Counted from the stretch's first letter, positions 8,809 through 19,131 are shown. The stretch is 64,000 nucleotides of DNA from Flavobacterium tyrosinilyticum (GCF_023656565.1 NZ_JAMOKG010000003.1:496001-560000); one strand, 5' to 3'. Notes: generated from the sequence alone by a model not told the origin. A program made the numbers and translations.

Positions 8809-11800
8809 TTACTGGTTGCTTACATATAGATATCCCGCTTTTTCTATTCTTCTTCCATTGCTGTCATATTCTAAGGTATAGAAGTAAGTTCCTGTAGGAA
8901 GTTTATTTCCTCTTGCAATTGTAGAACGTCCGTCTGAGAATCCCTGAAAAGGATTTGTTACGTTGTCGTAGCCGTTCTTTTCGTAGACAATAACCCCGTA
9001 TCTGTTGTAGATTTTTACAGTATTGTCAGGATAACAGTCTATTCCTTTAATAAAGAAACTATCATTTAATCCGTCACCGTTTGCTGATACAGCATTATAA
9101 ACCTCTTCGACACAGGATACGTTTATGGTCTGTACAAATGAATTCTCATTACCGCACTGGTCAGATGCCGTCCAGGTTCTGATAAGGGAATATCTGCTGG
9201 CGCAGTCACCATCAATTCTCTGTTCATTGTAAAGAACTGATGCATTGCTGCAGTTATCAGTAGCTGTGAAAATCTGTGCTGGAGGTATAGTGTCGCAATC
9301 CGCAGTTATTATAGCGTCAGGAAGTGTTTCTGCAAATACTGGTGCTGTTGTATCCCTAATTAATATAGATTGTATACAAGTTGCCGTATCTAAAACTGTA
9401 TTTTCGCCAGCATCGCGAACTCCGTTATTATTTGGATCTGCATATTCTGTTATAGTATAGGTTCTTGTTATATTAGAATTACACCCTTGGTCGGCACTGT
9501 TTGATGCTGTAATTTCAACCACACCACATCGGTTGTCAGCAATACGTCCGTCGCCGTTTCCTAAAGCTTCGAACTGCGCTTCTGTTAAACTTACTGCCGA
9601 AGGAAGTTCATCGTAACATTGCACTGTCATGGGCTGGAAAGTAGGACAAATAACGTTGAAGCTGCAGCAGTTTGGTGAAATTCCATTTACACTTACTGTA
9701 TTACAGGCACTTGAATCTTGAATGTTTACATTATAATTGGTTCCTGAATTTATTAGTCCAGATGTCCAGCTGTTTCCTGTCCAGATTCCTGGCGCTCCTG
9801 TTCCTGTAACTGTAAACGGACCCTGGCCTGTTACTGATAAAGTAATATTATATCCCAGCTGCGTTGAGGAACATGCTGCAGTTTCAGCTCCTGCCAAAGC
9901 TATCTGGCTGATAATTACATTCTGATTTGCTGTCACACTATTTCCATTCCCATCATTAAATGTCCATGTAATAATTGTGGTTCCTGCCGCAGTTATTGGA
10001 AAAGCTGTTAATGTACTTCCTGTAATTATTCCTGCACAGGCATCTGTGGTTGTCGGAGCAATCGGAGTTACATTGCACTGCCCTGTTATATCAGCCAATA
10101 CCGGCACAACAGGCGGTGTTACATCATCAATAATTACATTCTGGTCTGCTGTTGAAATGTTTCCGTTGCCGTCATCAAAAGTCCATGTTACTATTGTTGT
10201 TCCCTGAGTAGTTATCGGGAAAGCAGTCATTGTAGTTCCTGTGATTGTTCCTGCACAGGCGTCTAAAGCTGTTGGAACGGCTGGTGTTGCAGAACATTCT
10301 GCTGTTACATCTGCCAGAATAGGCACGACTGGAGGCGTTACATCATCAATGATTACATTTTGATTTGCTGTTGAAATATTTCCATTTCCGTCATCAAAAC
10401 TCCATGTTACTATTGTTGTTCCCTGAGTAGTTATCGGAAAAGCAGTAATTGTCGTTCCTGTGATTGTTCCTGCACAGGCATCTAAAGCTGTTGGAACGGC
10501 TGGTGTTGCAGAACATTCTCCCGTTGCATCTGCTAATACTGGCACCACAGGCGGTGTTACATCATCAACGATTACATTTTGATTTGCTGTTGAAATATTT
10601 CCGTTGCCGTCATCAAAACTCCATGTTACCACTGTTGTGCCCTGCGCTGTGATTGGAAAAACTGTTGTTGAAGTTCCTGTAATTGTTCCTGCGCACGCAT
10701 CTGTCGTTGTAGGTGCTGTAGGCATTACAGAACATTCTCCCGTTACATCTGCCAGAACTGGCATAACTGGAGGCGTTATATCATCCAGAATTATATTCTG
10801 GTCTGCTGTCGAAATATTTCCGTTTCCGTCATCAAAACTCCATGTTACCACTGTTGTCCCCTGAACTGTAATTGGGAAAACTGTTGTTGTCGTTCCTGTA
10901 ATTATTCCTGCGCACGCATCTGTTGTTGTCGGTGCTGTCGGTGTTGCAGAACATTCTGCTGTTACATCTGCCAATACCGGCACTGCAGGCGGTGTTACAT
11001 CATCTATAATTATATTTTGGTCTGCTGTTGCAGTATTTCCTGAACTATCTGTAAAACTCCATGTTACCACTGTTGTTCCCTGAACTGTAATTGGAAAAAC
11101 TGTTGTTGTGGTTCCTGTAATTACGCCACTGTCACAATTATCTGTCGTAGTTGGCGCTGTTGGTGTCACTGAACATTCTCCTGTTAGATCTGCTAATACT
11201 GGTGCAGTTGGTGCAGTAGTATCTGTTATAATAACATTTTGATTTGCAAATGAAATATTGCCGTTACCATCATCAAATGTCCACAAAACAACCGTAGTCC
11301 CTTTTGCCGTAATTGGAAATACGTTTGTTGTTACTCCTGTAATCGCACCTGTACAGGCATCATTTGCTATTGGCGCAGTCGGTGTTGCATCACACTGTCC
11401 TATTACATCTGCTAATATTGGCATCACTGGCGAAAATGTATCTTTAATAATTACATTCTGGTTTACTGTCTGGGTATATCCGTTTCCATAATCAAATGTC
11501 CAGGTTACAACAGTAGTTCCTTGAGTTGTGATTGGAAAAACAGTTGGAGTTGTTGCTGTAATAGTTCCAGCACATGGATCTGTAAGGGTTGGCGCTGCAG
11601 CTGTTGCATCACACTGACCTGTTATATCTGCCAGAGGAGATGGAAGTGTTGTAGGGGTAATAGTAATAGTTGTTGAGACAGTATCTGAACATGTTCCGTT
11701 ATTAAAAGCATAAGTTACCGTATAAGTTCCTGGTGTAGAAGAAGCGAGATCTATTTGACCCGTTGCTTCATCAATACTTAATCCAGGATCTGCACTATAA

Positions 11801-14718
11801 AGGCCATTTGTTGTCCCTGTCTCTACAGAAGATACCGTTCCTCTATTGCAGTAAGTTCCGCTTGGATAACTTACTGAAGCTGTAGGAAGTGCATTAATGG
11901 TAATATCTAAAGTAATACTATTAGAACAACTTCCATCATCGAAACTATAAGTAATGGTATGGATTCCTATTGTAGAAGCTGCCAAATTTATTTCTCCCGT
12001 GTTAGCATCAATTATTAATCCAGGATCAGAAGTATAGATTCCACCTGATGTTTCTAGTTCTTCAGGAACTGCGGTTCCGCTCTGACAGAAGGAAGTTGTG
12101 AGGTAACCAATTACGGCAGTTGGAAGGTCATTAATGGTTACATCAACGGGCAAAATAGTAAAACACCCATTAACGTCCGTTCCTTTTATATAATAGGTAT
12201 CCTTTACTGTAATCGCTGTAGGATCTGTAACGGGAATTGAAGCCTGCTCATCTGAAAAATAAGTATAAGTTAATCCAGAAGCGCTTCCGGCTGTAATTGC
12301 AGGTGATGTAATATCAATAGTACCTGGACTACAGACTGGTGATGGATTTGTGATTACAACTGTCGGACGTGCATTGACATTAATAGTTAAATTAGAAACT
12401 GTACTGCTATTACAAGGAGCACCTAGAGTAACTGTACAAGTATAATTATTAGCTCCAACACTAAGATCTGAATAGTTCACCAAAGGATCTTTAAGGTTTT
12501 GATTAGAAGCATTTATCCCTGGACCTGTCCATAAGTAAGAGAGTGCTCCAAATATATCAACATCCAGCTGTACTGTTCCTGAAGTCATATCACAGATCAC
12601 TGCAGGGGTATTAAGACCATTTGCAGTGGCATCTGGTGCAGCGGCTACTCCAATCTGAGCCGATTGTGTAATTACATTTCCGCAGCCATCTTTAATTCTG
12701 AAATAATAAGTTGCATCAGTAAGTCCACTAAAAGTGTTGCCGCTTTGGTAAGTACTATAATTTATACCTCCATCTGTACTCAGAGCATATTCTAATACAT
12801 TACTTGGTGCTGGGGAATTTGATACTGCTGTAATAGTTAAAACTCCATTTGTCGCGCCTGAAGCGCAGACATATCCTCCTGTGTTAGTTTTGTCTACTGT
12901 AATGGCATTATTAGCATCATACGTGATGGTTTCACTAAGTAAAATTGTGCCTCCTCCTTTAACTCGAAGTCCAAAAACATAAGTTCCATAACCCAAACCA
13001 TTAAAAGGAAGTGAAGAAGTTGAATTAGCCATATCTCTTGTCTGTCCTACATTTGAAGGTCCTGAAACTATAACTACTTGATAAGAAGTAGGACTATCAA
13101 ATGTTCCTATCATAGCGTAATTAAATCCTCCGCAAACTGGTGATGTAGAATTACCATTATTTGATATAACAGGATTAAATCCTGCTATAGCTATATTAAT
13201 ACTTTTTACACCACAAGGAGTAGTAAATTCTAAAGTGTAATTACCTTTAGGCCAATTACCTGCAGGATCTGTAGCATTTACTTTATGAATATTAGCATAT
13301 CCTCCACTATCAACAGTAGTAGTTTCGCTATACCCAATTGGAACCAGAGGATTATTTGATGCTGTTACGACAAAACTTACTACATCTCCTGTTTGATAAG
13401 GGCTTATATTTACTCCAATTGAACCGTAATTTAAATAATTATAACTTGGCGACGAAGCATATTGTGCTAGTGTTATAGTAGGGACTGCAGGAATTGTTAT
13501 ATTTTGTGAAACAGGCAAATTAAAATCACCTGTTGTATTTCCTCCTGCATCTACGTATGTGATATGATATGTTGCCCCAGCAGTAAAACCTGTATAAATA
13601 TTAACATTAGCAGTTAATGTTTTTTGAATCACATCAGCAGAGTTGGCAATATTTGTAAAAGTTGCATTAATCGGAAGACATGCTAGTGAAGAAGGGCCTA
13701 TACGTAGTTGACCATTTCCTCCACAGTTACTAGTAGCAATTGCGTTATAAGAAATACTAAACGGAAACTCTTTTGTATTACCGCAATTATCAATCAAAAC
13801 TGCTCTCATATTAGCAAGATCGGCAATTATACCATCTCTAGTAGCAATAGCAGGCATAGGAATTTTATCTTGCAAAGGATAATATCCTGCTCCTCCCACA
13901 TCACTTAAACCATCTCCTGTTATATCTTGTCCATATAATTGCCCCTGATATTTAATTTTCCATGTAAAATTGGCTGCATCTGCTGCAGAAAGAACGGTAC
14001 TGGTAGAAACGTATCGAAAACTTGCTGAATTAAATGCGTATAATCCCGTATTACAATTATAAGCAGTTGAATAACCTGGATAAACAACATAACCTAATTT
14101 AATATCATTTAGAGTTAAGGTAGGATTAGTAATAGAAGTTGCTCCTGTTACAGTTTGACCGCAGGAATCTGTAACACTTACAATATAACTATTCGCTGTA
14201 AGACCATTAAAAGTAAAAGTATTAGCTGAAATAGGCCCACTGTTTTGTAATATAGTTCCCGGCGCCGCTTGGGTAGCAATAGTATAAGTAAAAGGTGCTT
14301 TTCCGTTTGTTATGGTGGATATTAATTGTGCGGTGCCACCAACACAATTAGCAACTTTTGTTGGTGTACTTACAATCATTGAAGTATACCCATCAGTAAC
14401 AGTAATGTTACTACTGGAAAAAACAGATCCTCCAGATGTAGCTCTTCCGTTTACGACATACGTTCCAGAGCTTAACCCTGTAAATACAGGGTCATTTGTA
14501 AACTGAGTTATATCTCCTGGAACTGGAGAAACAACCACACCCGCTCTTAATAGCTGATATTGAGGTGTTGTTCCTAAACCTGTGCTGCTTGCTGTAACAA
14601 TTCCGCTGTTCTGACAGCCAGTATTGCTTGGCACGCCAGAAACAGTTTGTGCAAAAACCTTATTAGTAATAAAAGGCAAGATCAACAATGTTAGAATTAA
14701 AATAATTTTTGTTCTCAT
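8809..14718 (-). CDS. Giant T9SS type B adhesin with HYR-like repeats
   Basis: 1969 residues. The signal peptide ends near NKVFAQ. Residues 25 to about 1020 form many beta-rich SprB-like segments with paired cysteines. Residues about 1020-1590 hold eight repeats of 73 residues. Each has the form ADVTxECSATPTAPTTTDACAG, then TVFPITVQGTTVVTW, then DDGNGN..ADQN, typical of HYR-like domains. The last 100 residues (NAVSANGDGLNDSFFIKGI through KIYNRYGVIVYEKNGY to the C-terminal tail) are a gliding-motility-associated CHU_C domain, the type B T9SS sorting signal. Such proteins are exported by T9SS and usually need a partner PorP/SprF protein, and one is encoded just upstream (17005-17922). Role inferred: surface adhesion or gliding. 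Confidence 0.9.
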   Translation of the reverse strand: MRTKIILILTLLILPFITNKVFAQTVSGVPSNTGCQNSGIVTASSTGLGTTPQYQLLRAGVVVSPVPGDITQFTNDPVFTGLSSGTYVVNGRATSGGSVFSSSNITVTDGYTSMIVSTPTKVANCVGGTAQLISTITNGKAPFTYTIATQAAPGTILQNSGPISANTFTFNGLTANSYIVSVTDSCGQTVTGATSITNPTLTLNDIKLGYVVYPGYSTAYNCNTGLYAFNSASFRYVSTSTVLSAADAANFTWKIKYQGQLYGQDITGDGLSDVGGAGYYPLQDKIPMPAIATRDGIIADLANMRAVLIDNCGNTKEFPFSISYNAIATSNCGGNGQLRIGPSSLACLPINATFTNIANSADVIQKTLTANVNIYTGFTAGATYHITYVDAGGNTTGDFNLPVSQNITIPAVPTITLAQYASSPSYNYLNYGSIGVNISPYQTGDVVSFVVTASNNPLVPIGYSETTTVDSGGYANIHKVNATDPAGNWPKGNYTLEFTTPCGVKSINIAIAGFNPVISNNGNSTSPVCGGFNYAMIGTFDSPTSYQVVIVSGPSNVGQTRDMANSTSSLPFNGLGYGTYVFGLRVKGGGTILLSETITYDANNAITVDKTNTGGYVCASGATNGVLTITAVSNSPAPSNVLEYALSTDGGINYSTYQSGNTFSGLTDATYYFRIKDGCGNVITQSAQIGVAAAPDATANGLNTPAVICDMTSGTVQLDVDIFGALSYLWTGPGINASNQNLKDPLVNYSDLSVGANNYTCTVTLGAPCNSSTVSNLTINVNARPTVVITNPSPVCSPGTIDITSPAITAGSASGLTYTYFSDEQASIPVTDPTAITVKDTYYIKGTDVNGCFTILPVDVTINDLPTAVIGYLTTSFCQSGTAVPEELETSGGIYTSDPGLIIDANTGEINLAASTIGIHTITYSFDDGSCSNSITLDITINALPTASVSYPSGTYCNRGTVSSVETGTTNGLYSADPGLSIDEATGQIDLASSTPGTYTVTYAFNNGTCSDTVSTTITITPTTLPSPLADITGQCDATAAAPTLTDPCAGTITATTPTVFPITTQGTTVVTWTFDYGNGYTQTVNQNVIIKDTFSPVMPILADVIGQCDATPTAPIANDACTGAITGVTTNVFPITAKGTTVVLWTFDDGNGNISFANQNVIITDTTAPTAPVLADLTGECSVTPTAPTTTDNCDSGVITGTTTTVFPITVQGTTVVTWSFTDSSGNTATADQNIIIDDVTPPAVPVLADVTAECSATPTAPTTTDACAGIITGTTTTVFPITVQGTTVVTWSFDDGNGNISTADQNIILDDITPPVMPVLADVTGECSVMPTAPTTTDACAGTITGTSTTVFPITAQGTTVVTWSFDDGNGNISTANQNVIVDDVTPPVVPVLADATGECSATPAVPTALDACAGTITGTTITAFPITTQGTTIVTWSFDDGNGNISTANQNVIIDDVTPPVVPILADVTAECSATPAVPTALDACAGTITGTTMTAFPITTQGTTIVTWTFDDGNGNISTADQNVIIDDVTPPVVPVLADITGQCNVTPIAPTTTDACAGIITGSTLTAFPITAAGTTIITWTFNDGNGNSVTANQNVIISQIALAGAETAACSSTQLGYNITLSVTGQGPFTVTGTGAPGIWTGNSWTSGLINSGTNYNVNIQDSSACNTVSVNGISPNCCSFNVICPTFQPMTVQCYDELPSAVSLTEAQFEALGNGDGRIADNRCGVVEITASNSADQGCNSNITRTYTITEYADPNNNGVRDAGENTVLDTATCIQSILIRDTTAPVFAETLPDAIITADCDTIPPAQIFTATDNCSNASVLYNEQRIDGDCASRYSLIRTWTASDQCGNENSFVQTINVSCVEEVYNAVSANGDGLNDSFFIKGIDCYPDNTVKIYNRYGVIVYEKNGYDNVTNPFQGFSDGRSTIARGNKLPTGTYFYTLEYDSNGRRIEKAGYLYVSNQ
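9900..11650 (-). repeat. Eight 219-base HYR-like coding repeats
   Basis: The 73-residue units are most alike between about 10100 and 11000 and diverge toward both ends, as expected for duplication inside a repeat array. Confidence 0.8.
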
Positions 14719-14837
14719 AAAATATCTTTTTTATTAAACAAATATTCCCTAAATGTTCGTAAGCCATCATTAGGCTTTAAAAAGTCTGGTCGCATTTGTT
14801 TGTTTAATTTTCTAAATTCCTTTGAAGAAAGGGCGTG

Positions 14838-14882
14838 CAAAATTCAGTTAATATTGAATACAATTAAGCCTCTAAACATTTT
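14838..14882 (-). promoter_or_regulatory. Shared surface-gene promoter element, copy D (variant)
   Basis: On the minus strand AAAATGTTTA (14882-14873), 28 bases, then AATTTTG (14844-14838), 120 bases before the adhesin start. Two bases differ in the upstream block and one in the downstream block, but the spacing and a GG at spacer positions 3-4 agree with copies B and C. Confidence 0.45.
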
Positions 14883-15048
14883 AAAACTAACAGAATAAGA
14901 CAATTTTTTAATTTAGCAAATGTGACAAACTGCATTTTATTTAATGAAAGTTAAAACACTGTTTAGAATTTTAAGAATGTTTGATGCTGACTACATTATC
15001 TGTAAATTTTAATGATAGCAGCTTTTTTTGTTTATCTGTTTTTTTAGG

Positions 15049-16992
15049 TTATAAAGCCGTAATAATAAATTCGCTTCGTCTGTTGGCCTGATGTTCTGCT
15101 TCAGTGCATGGCACGCCGTCTGCGCATTTATTTACCAATTCTGTTTCGCCATATCCTTTTCCGGTTAGTCGGTTAGGCGCTATTCCGTTTTTAATCAGCC
15201 ACTGGATGGTCGATTTGGCTCGACGGTCAGATAACGCTTCGTTGTACTGGTGCGATGCCCTGCTGTCTGTGTGCGAGCGGATATCCAGCTTCATGCTTGG
15301 ATTGTCGTTTAAGACCACGAGTATTTTTTCCAGATCCAGCGCCGCTTCTGTTCTAATGTTAGACTTGTCCAAATCAAAGTAGATCATTTTGATTCCGAAG
15401 CATTTTCCCAAATCATCGCCCACGGTAACCTTACAGGTTGATTTTTCCAGTGCAATCGGAAGGTTGGTCTTGCCGCTTGTTTTGTCTATGGTTATGTTTA
15501 CTTCTTTTGTAGCGAATTCTGGCTTTTCAGCTCTTACGAAATAGGTTTTTCCGCATTCCACATCAAAGGCGTACATTCCGGAACCGTCTGCAGCGGCAGA
15601 GTTTTTAAGATTCATCTGATCATCATACAGAGTGACTTTTGCTCTCGGAAGCGCAAGCCCCGTTTCTGCATCCGATATTATTCCGTACAGCTGCTGGATG
15701 CATTTGAGCCTTCTGGTTTCTAGGAACCTGTAGATATCATCAGAGCCCTGTCCGCCATCTCTGTTGGAAGTGAAAAATCCTCTTCTGGTTTCAGGATCAA
15801 TAATGTACGCGAAATCATCTTTTGGAGAATTGACATCTGCCCCGACATTCTGAATGTTGCCCACTTTTCCGCTATTGTCAATATTGGCCACAAAAACATC
15901 CAATCCTCCCAGACCCGGATGCCCGTCAGAAGCAAAATAAATCTCGTTTTCGCTGGTAACGTAGGGATAGGTTTCTTTTCCTTCCGTATTAACCGCATTT
16001 CCGAGATTTTGCGGAGGGCCAAACCCGCCATTTGGATTTATAGTTACTTTATACAGATCTGACTCTCCAAAAGATCCCGGCATATCGGAAGCAAAATACA
16101 GCGTTTTCTCGTCTGGGCTCAAAGCCGGATGGGCTGTGCTGTAATTGTTGCTGTTGAATGGAAGCTCGGCAATGCTGGTCCATTTGCCGTCTTTTCCCAG
16201 TTCGGCTCTGTAAAGCTTGATTAAAGTGACTTTATTTTCGTCCTTTCCTTTCTTGCCGCCAATATAGTTGTTTCTGGTAAAATAGACTGTTTTTCCGTCT
16301 TTGGTGAAGACAGGGGAAGCTTCGTGAAATTTGGTGTTTATGGCCGATTTAAATTTATTCGCTTTTGATGCGGTTCCCGTTGCGGGATCCAGATCGGCAT
16401 TATAGATATTGGTGAAATATTCTCCTGTCCATTTGTGCTTGCGCTGCACAAAATTTCCCGTATCCCGCGCAGATGCAAAGTAGATTTTATTATTGTACAC
16501 AAATGACCCGTAATCGGAGTATTGGCTGTTGATGCCCGCATCTTCTATCTGGTACCTCCCAGAATTTGCCTTTATCTGGTCGAGATAGTTTATGTCTTCT
16601 CTGTAGAGCTTTCCTCTGCTGTCATTTTTTGAGACGGCATTGAATTCTTCCAAAAGCCTGTTGGCTTTGGCGATATCTCCAGCAGATTTTAAAGATTGCG
16701 CGTATCTGAAATAGTATTCCGGCTCGGGATTTGGATTCATGGCAAACAGTTCGCCGTACCATTTTGCCGCGTTCTGGAAATCTGAATTGAAGTAATAGGC
16801 ATTTCCCAGTTTTTTAAACATGTCTTCAGATCTGTAGCCTTTGGCCGCAACTTTTTCATAAGTCTTTATTGCATCGACATAAGCGTAGCTGTCATATTTT
16901 TTGTCTGCAGCATTTATTTTTGCCTGCTGGGCATGGCTGCCGAATGAAAAAGCGCCTATGATTGCAGCGAAAAGTAGTGTATAGTTTTTCAT
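15049..16992 (-). CDS. OmpA-family envelope protein with TPR and PD40 repeats (PorE-like)
   Basis: 647 residues. Signal peptide ending SHAQ, TPR-like helices to about residue 130, PD40/WD40-like strands from about 150 to 440 (FASDMPGSFGESDLY, FFTSNRDGGQGSDDIY), a carboxypeptidase-regulatory-like domain at about 455-525, and an OmpA C-terminal domain from about 545. The OmpA part carries IYFDLDKSNIR and SHTDSRASHQYNEALSDRRA, with the Asp and Arg used for peptidoglycan binding. The gene starts 12 bases after the PorP/SprF-like gene ends, so the two form an operon. Proteins of this build, such as PorE, tether T9SS-associated outer-membrane complexes to the cell wall. A matching role with the upstream PorP/SprF protein is inferred. 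Confidence 0.85.
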   Translation of the reverse strand: MKNYTLLFAAIIGAFSFGSHAQQAKINAADKKYDSYAYVDAIKTYEKVAAKGYRSEDMFKKLGNAYYFNSDFQNAAKWYGELFAMNPNPEPEYYFRYAQSLKSAGDIAKANRLLEEFNAVSKNDSRGKLYREDINYLDQIKANSGRYQIEDAGINSQYSDYGSFVYNNKIYFASARDTGNFVQRKHKWTGEYFTNIYNADLDPATGTASKANKFKSAINTKFHEASPVFTKDGKTVYFTRNNYIGGKKGKDENKVTLIKLYRAELGKDGKWTSIAELPFNSNNYSTAHPALSPDEKTLYFASDMPGSFGESDLYKVTINPNGGFGPPQNLGNAVNTEGKETYPYVTSENEIYFASDGHPGLGGLDVFVANIDNSGKVGNIQNVGADVNSPKDDFAYIIDPETRRGFFTSNRDGGQGSDDIYRFLETRRLKCIQQLYGIISDAETGLALPRAKVTLYDDQMNLKNSAAADGSGMYAFDVECGKTYFVRAEKPEFATKEVNITIDKTSGKTNLPIALEKSTCKVTVGDDLGKCFGIKMIYFDLDKSNIRTEAALDLEKILVVLNDNPSMKLDIRSHTDSRASHQYNEALSDRRAKSTIQWLIKNGIAPNRLTGKGYGETELVNKCADGVPCTEAEHQANRRSEFIITAL

Positions 16993-17004
16993 GATGCCTT
17001 ATTT

Positions 17005-17922
17005 TTAGAAGAAACGAGGGGTTGTCATTTTGCCTTTGTTGGAGAAGAATTCATAGCGCAGGAAGATCTCGTGCGAACCTGAATTGTAGTTGTTCAATTT
17101 GGTGGTTTCCCGATCGTAGCCATAGCCCAAATAAAGTCCGTCTGTGATCTGGAACCCGACCATAGCGCTTAAAGAAGCGCTCCATCTGTAGGCCGCGCCA
17201 ATCATAAATTTATCATAGAACATAAAATTCGCAGAAACATCCACCTGCAATGGCGCTCCCTGAACCATTTTGGCTAGAATGGCGGGCTTGAATTTTATAT
17301 ACTGGTATTTGTCAAGATCGAATACGTAGCCTCCAATTAGGTAGTAGTTGATTCTGTCTTTATAGATGGCAACATCATTATCGTCGTAACGGTTTGTTTC
17401 AATAAAGTTTGGAACTGACAGGCCAATGTATGCTTTGTCGGAATGCCAGTAGATTCCAGCTCCGACGTTTGGAGAGAACTTGCTGTTCAAATCCTGAAAC
17501 TGGGGATCGCCCTGATCTGCAGGATTTAGTTTGTTTACATCCAAATTGAAGATGTTTGCCGTTCCTTTGATTCCAAACGAAAGCTTAAAATCTGCAGAGG
17601 TCTGAATGGTGTAAGACAGATCGACTGAGATGTTGTTTTCATTGGTAGGGCCAATCTTGTCATTGACCAATGAAGCTCCGATGCCTAATCTGCTGTTGTT
17701 TATCGGCGTATTGATTGAGAAGCTGCTGGTCTCTGGCGCTCCATCAAGACCAACCCATTGGGTGCGGTAAAGGCCAAATACGCTAAATACTCCACGGGAA
17801 CCTGCATAGGCAGGATTTATGGCTATTGTATTGTACATATACTGGGTGTACTGCGCATCTTGCTGTGCATAACCTGAACATGTAACTAACAGAATGACGA
17901 AGAAAAGTAATTTTGTTCTCAT
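17005..17922 (-). CDS. PorP/SprF-family T9SS membrane protein
   Basis: 305 residues with signal peptide ending CSGYAQ. The mature start QDAQYTQYMYNTIAINPAYAG is the hallmark of the PorP/SprF family. A beta-barrel follows, with strands such as LGIGASLVNDKIGPTNENNISVDLSYTI. SprF of Flavobacterium johnsoniae is needed to put the adhesin SprB on the surface, and each type B cargo often has its own SprF paralogue. First gene of an operon with the OmpA protein, and lying just upstream of a type B adhesin, it is probably that adhesin's partner. It does not carry the promoter element shared by the four surface genes downstream. Confidence 0.9.
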   Translation of the reverse strand: MRTKLLFFVILLVTCSGYAQQDAQYTQYMYNTIAINPAYAGSRGVFSVFGLYRTQWVGLDGAPETSSFSINTPINNSRLGIGASLVNDKIGPTNENNISVDLSYTIQTSADFKLSFGIKGTANIFNLDVNKLNPADQGDPQFQDLNSKFSPNVGAGIYWHSDKAYIGLSVPNFIETNRYDDNDVAIYKDRINYYLIGGYVFDLDKYQYIKFKPAILAKMVQGAPLQVDVSANFMFYDKFMIGAAYRWSASLSAMVGFQITDGLYLGYGYDRETTKLNNYNSGSHEIFLRYEFFSNKGKMTTPRFF

Positions 17923-18869
17923 ATTTTATATTTTATTTAAGGACGCAGGAACCATATTACGAAAACTAATGCTCCGTAAAATTTTTAACAGAATAATAGA
18001 TTTGTTAAGTTGATAATATAAATCAGCATTTAATACCAATTTGGACAAACGCCTTTAAAAACTAAATTTCAGAGTGTAAAATGCGGTAGAGAATATTAAA
18101 GCGCACTGCTTTAATCGTAAGGCTGTTATAGGTTTTGGCTTATAGCAGATTCAAAATAGAAATACTTAAAAAAAAAGCAAGGAAAAAATATTGCAATTAT
18201 TTTTGTTAAATTGGCGTAGAATAAAGTTTACAAAGGAATATTCTCCAACCTTAATCTATACAATAAGATAATTAAGATTGTGATTCTCATTTATTCTTTT
18301 AAATGAAAATCTGCAGCCAGCTAAATTCTATACTATTTAGAAAATTGCAATGCTACTATAGCGATAAAAAGTATCTCGCATAATAACTAGGCCATCCAAA
18401 AAACAATTCCTATACTTTTAAAAACACTAAGAGAATTAAATGCCTAACAAAAATATACAAAATATACTGAAAACCAACATCTTAACATTTTTTTTTATTT
18501 AATAAGTCTTTTTTATTTCTGACAAAACATACAAGTTCAAAAAATAAATGTTTGCAAAAAATGATAGTTGTATACCGCCAAAAAGTTCCAGTTTTCTATC
18601 AGATGATCCATCCGCATAACTCCAATTTTTAAGCCTATTTTTATATACAGCCTGATTGCTGTGGTCTAAAACGAGAATTATTTCTACGCTCATTTTATCT
18701 AAAACACTATTTCTCTACTATTCCCTTGCTTTTCCTCAAATAAAAAATTTTAGAAAGTAAAGATGATTAATTAATGGTTGTAAATTTATTTTAATATTAC
18801 ATCCTCCACTAACTGGCCAAAATCAGACTAAAAAAAATTACGACAATTGAAAACAGTCAAAAAGAAACT
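17923..18869. other. Gene-poor stretch, no supported feature
   Basis: About 950 AT-rich bases with no convincing reading frame on either strand. A 64-codon minus-strand frame at 18499-18693 has no recognisable motif and is not called. The operon promoter for 17922 must lie here, but no TAnnTTTG match was found. Confidence 0.5.
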
Positions 18870-19065
18870 AACTAGAATTGCTGTCCTTTATGCCATAAAA
18901 ATTTAAAATGTTTTTAAAGCTATTTCACAAGTTCTAGCTTTTATGGCAGAGTTGTGGCGCATAGCATTTTGAAAAAATAAAAAATGCAACAAAGTCAAAA
19001 CCTACAAAAACTAGAATTGAGTATGTTTTAAAAAAACTTGGTTGCATGTTATAATATGCAACCAA
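18870..19065. repeat. Structured region before the sulfatase gene
   Basis: An 11-base direct repeat AACTAGAATTG occurs at 18870-18880 and 19009-19019. Between the copies lies an inverted repeat, TGCCATAAAA (18891-18900) / TTTTATGGCA (18939-18948). A perfect 10-base inverted repeat TTGGTTGCAT / ATGCAACCAA sits at 19038-19047 / 19056-19065. No reading frame explains it; it may be a decayed mobile element or a leader structure. Confidence 0.5.
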
Positions 19066-19131
19066 AAGGGCTGTCCGTTTAATCTATATGATTCTAGAGA
19101 TTAATTAATTTTAATAGCTAAATTATCTCCT

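Noticed and set aside
17923..18060. Shared 28-base-spacer element in front of the PorP/SprF gene
   Set aside because: TAAAATTTTT occurs at 17977-17986, but the bases 28 positions further do not match the downstream block.
18499..18693. Minus-strand frame of 64 codons
   Set aside because: No motif, no neighbour, no promoter; length is expected by chance in a 1.2 kb AT-rich gap.
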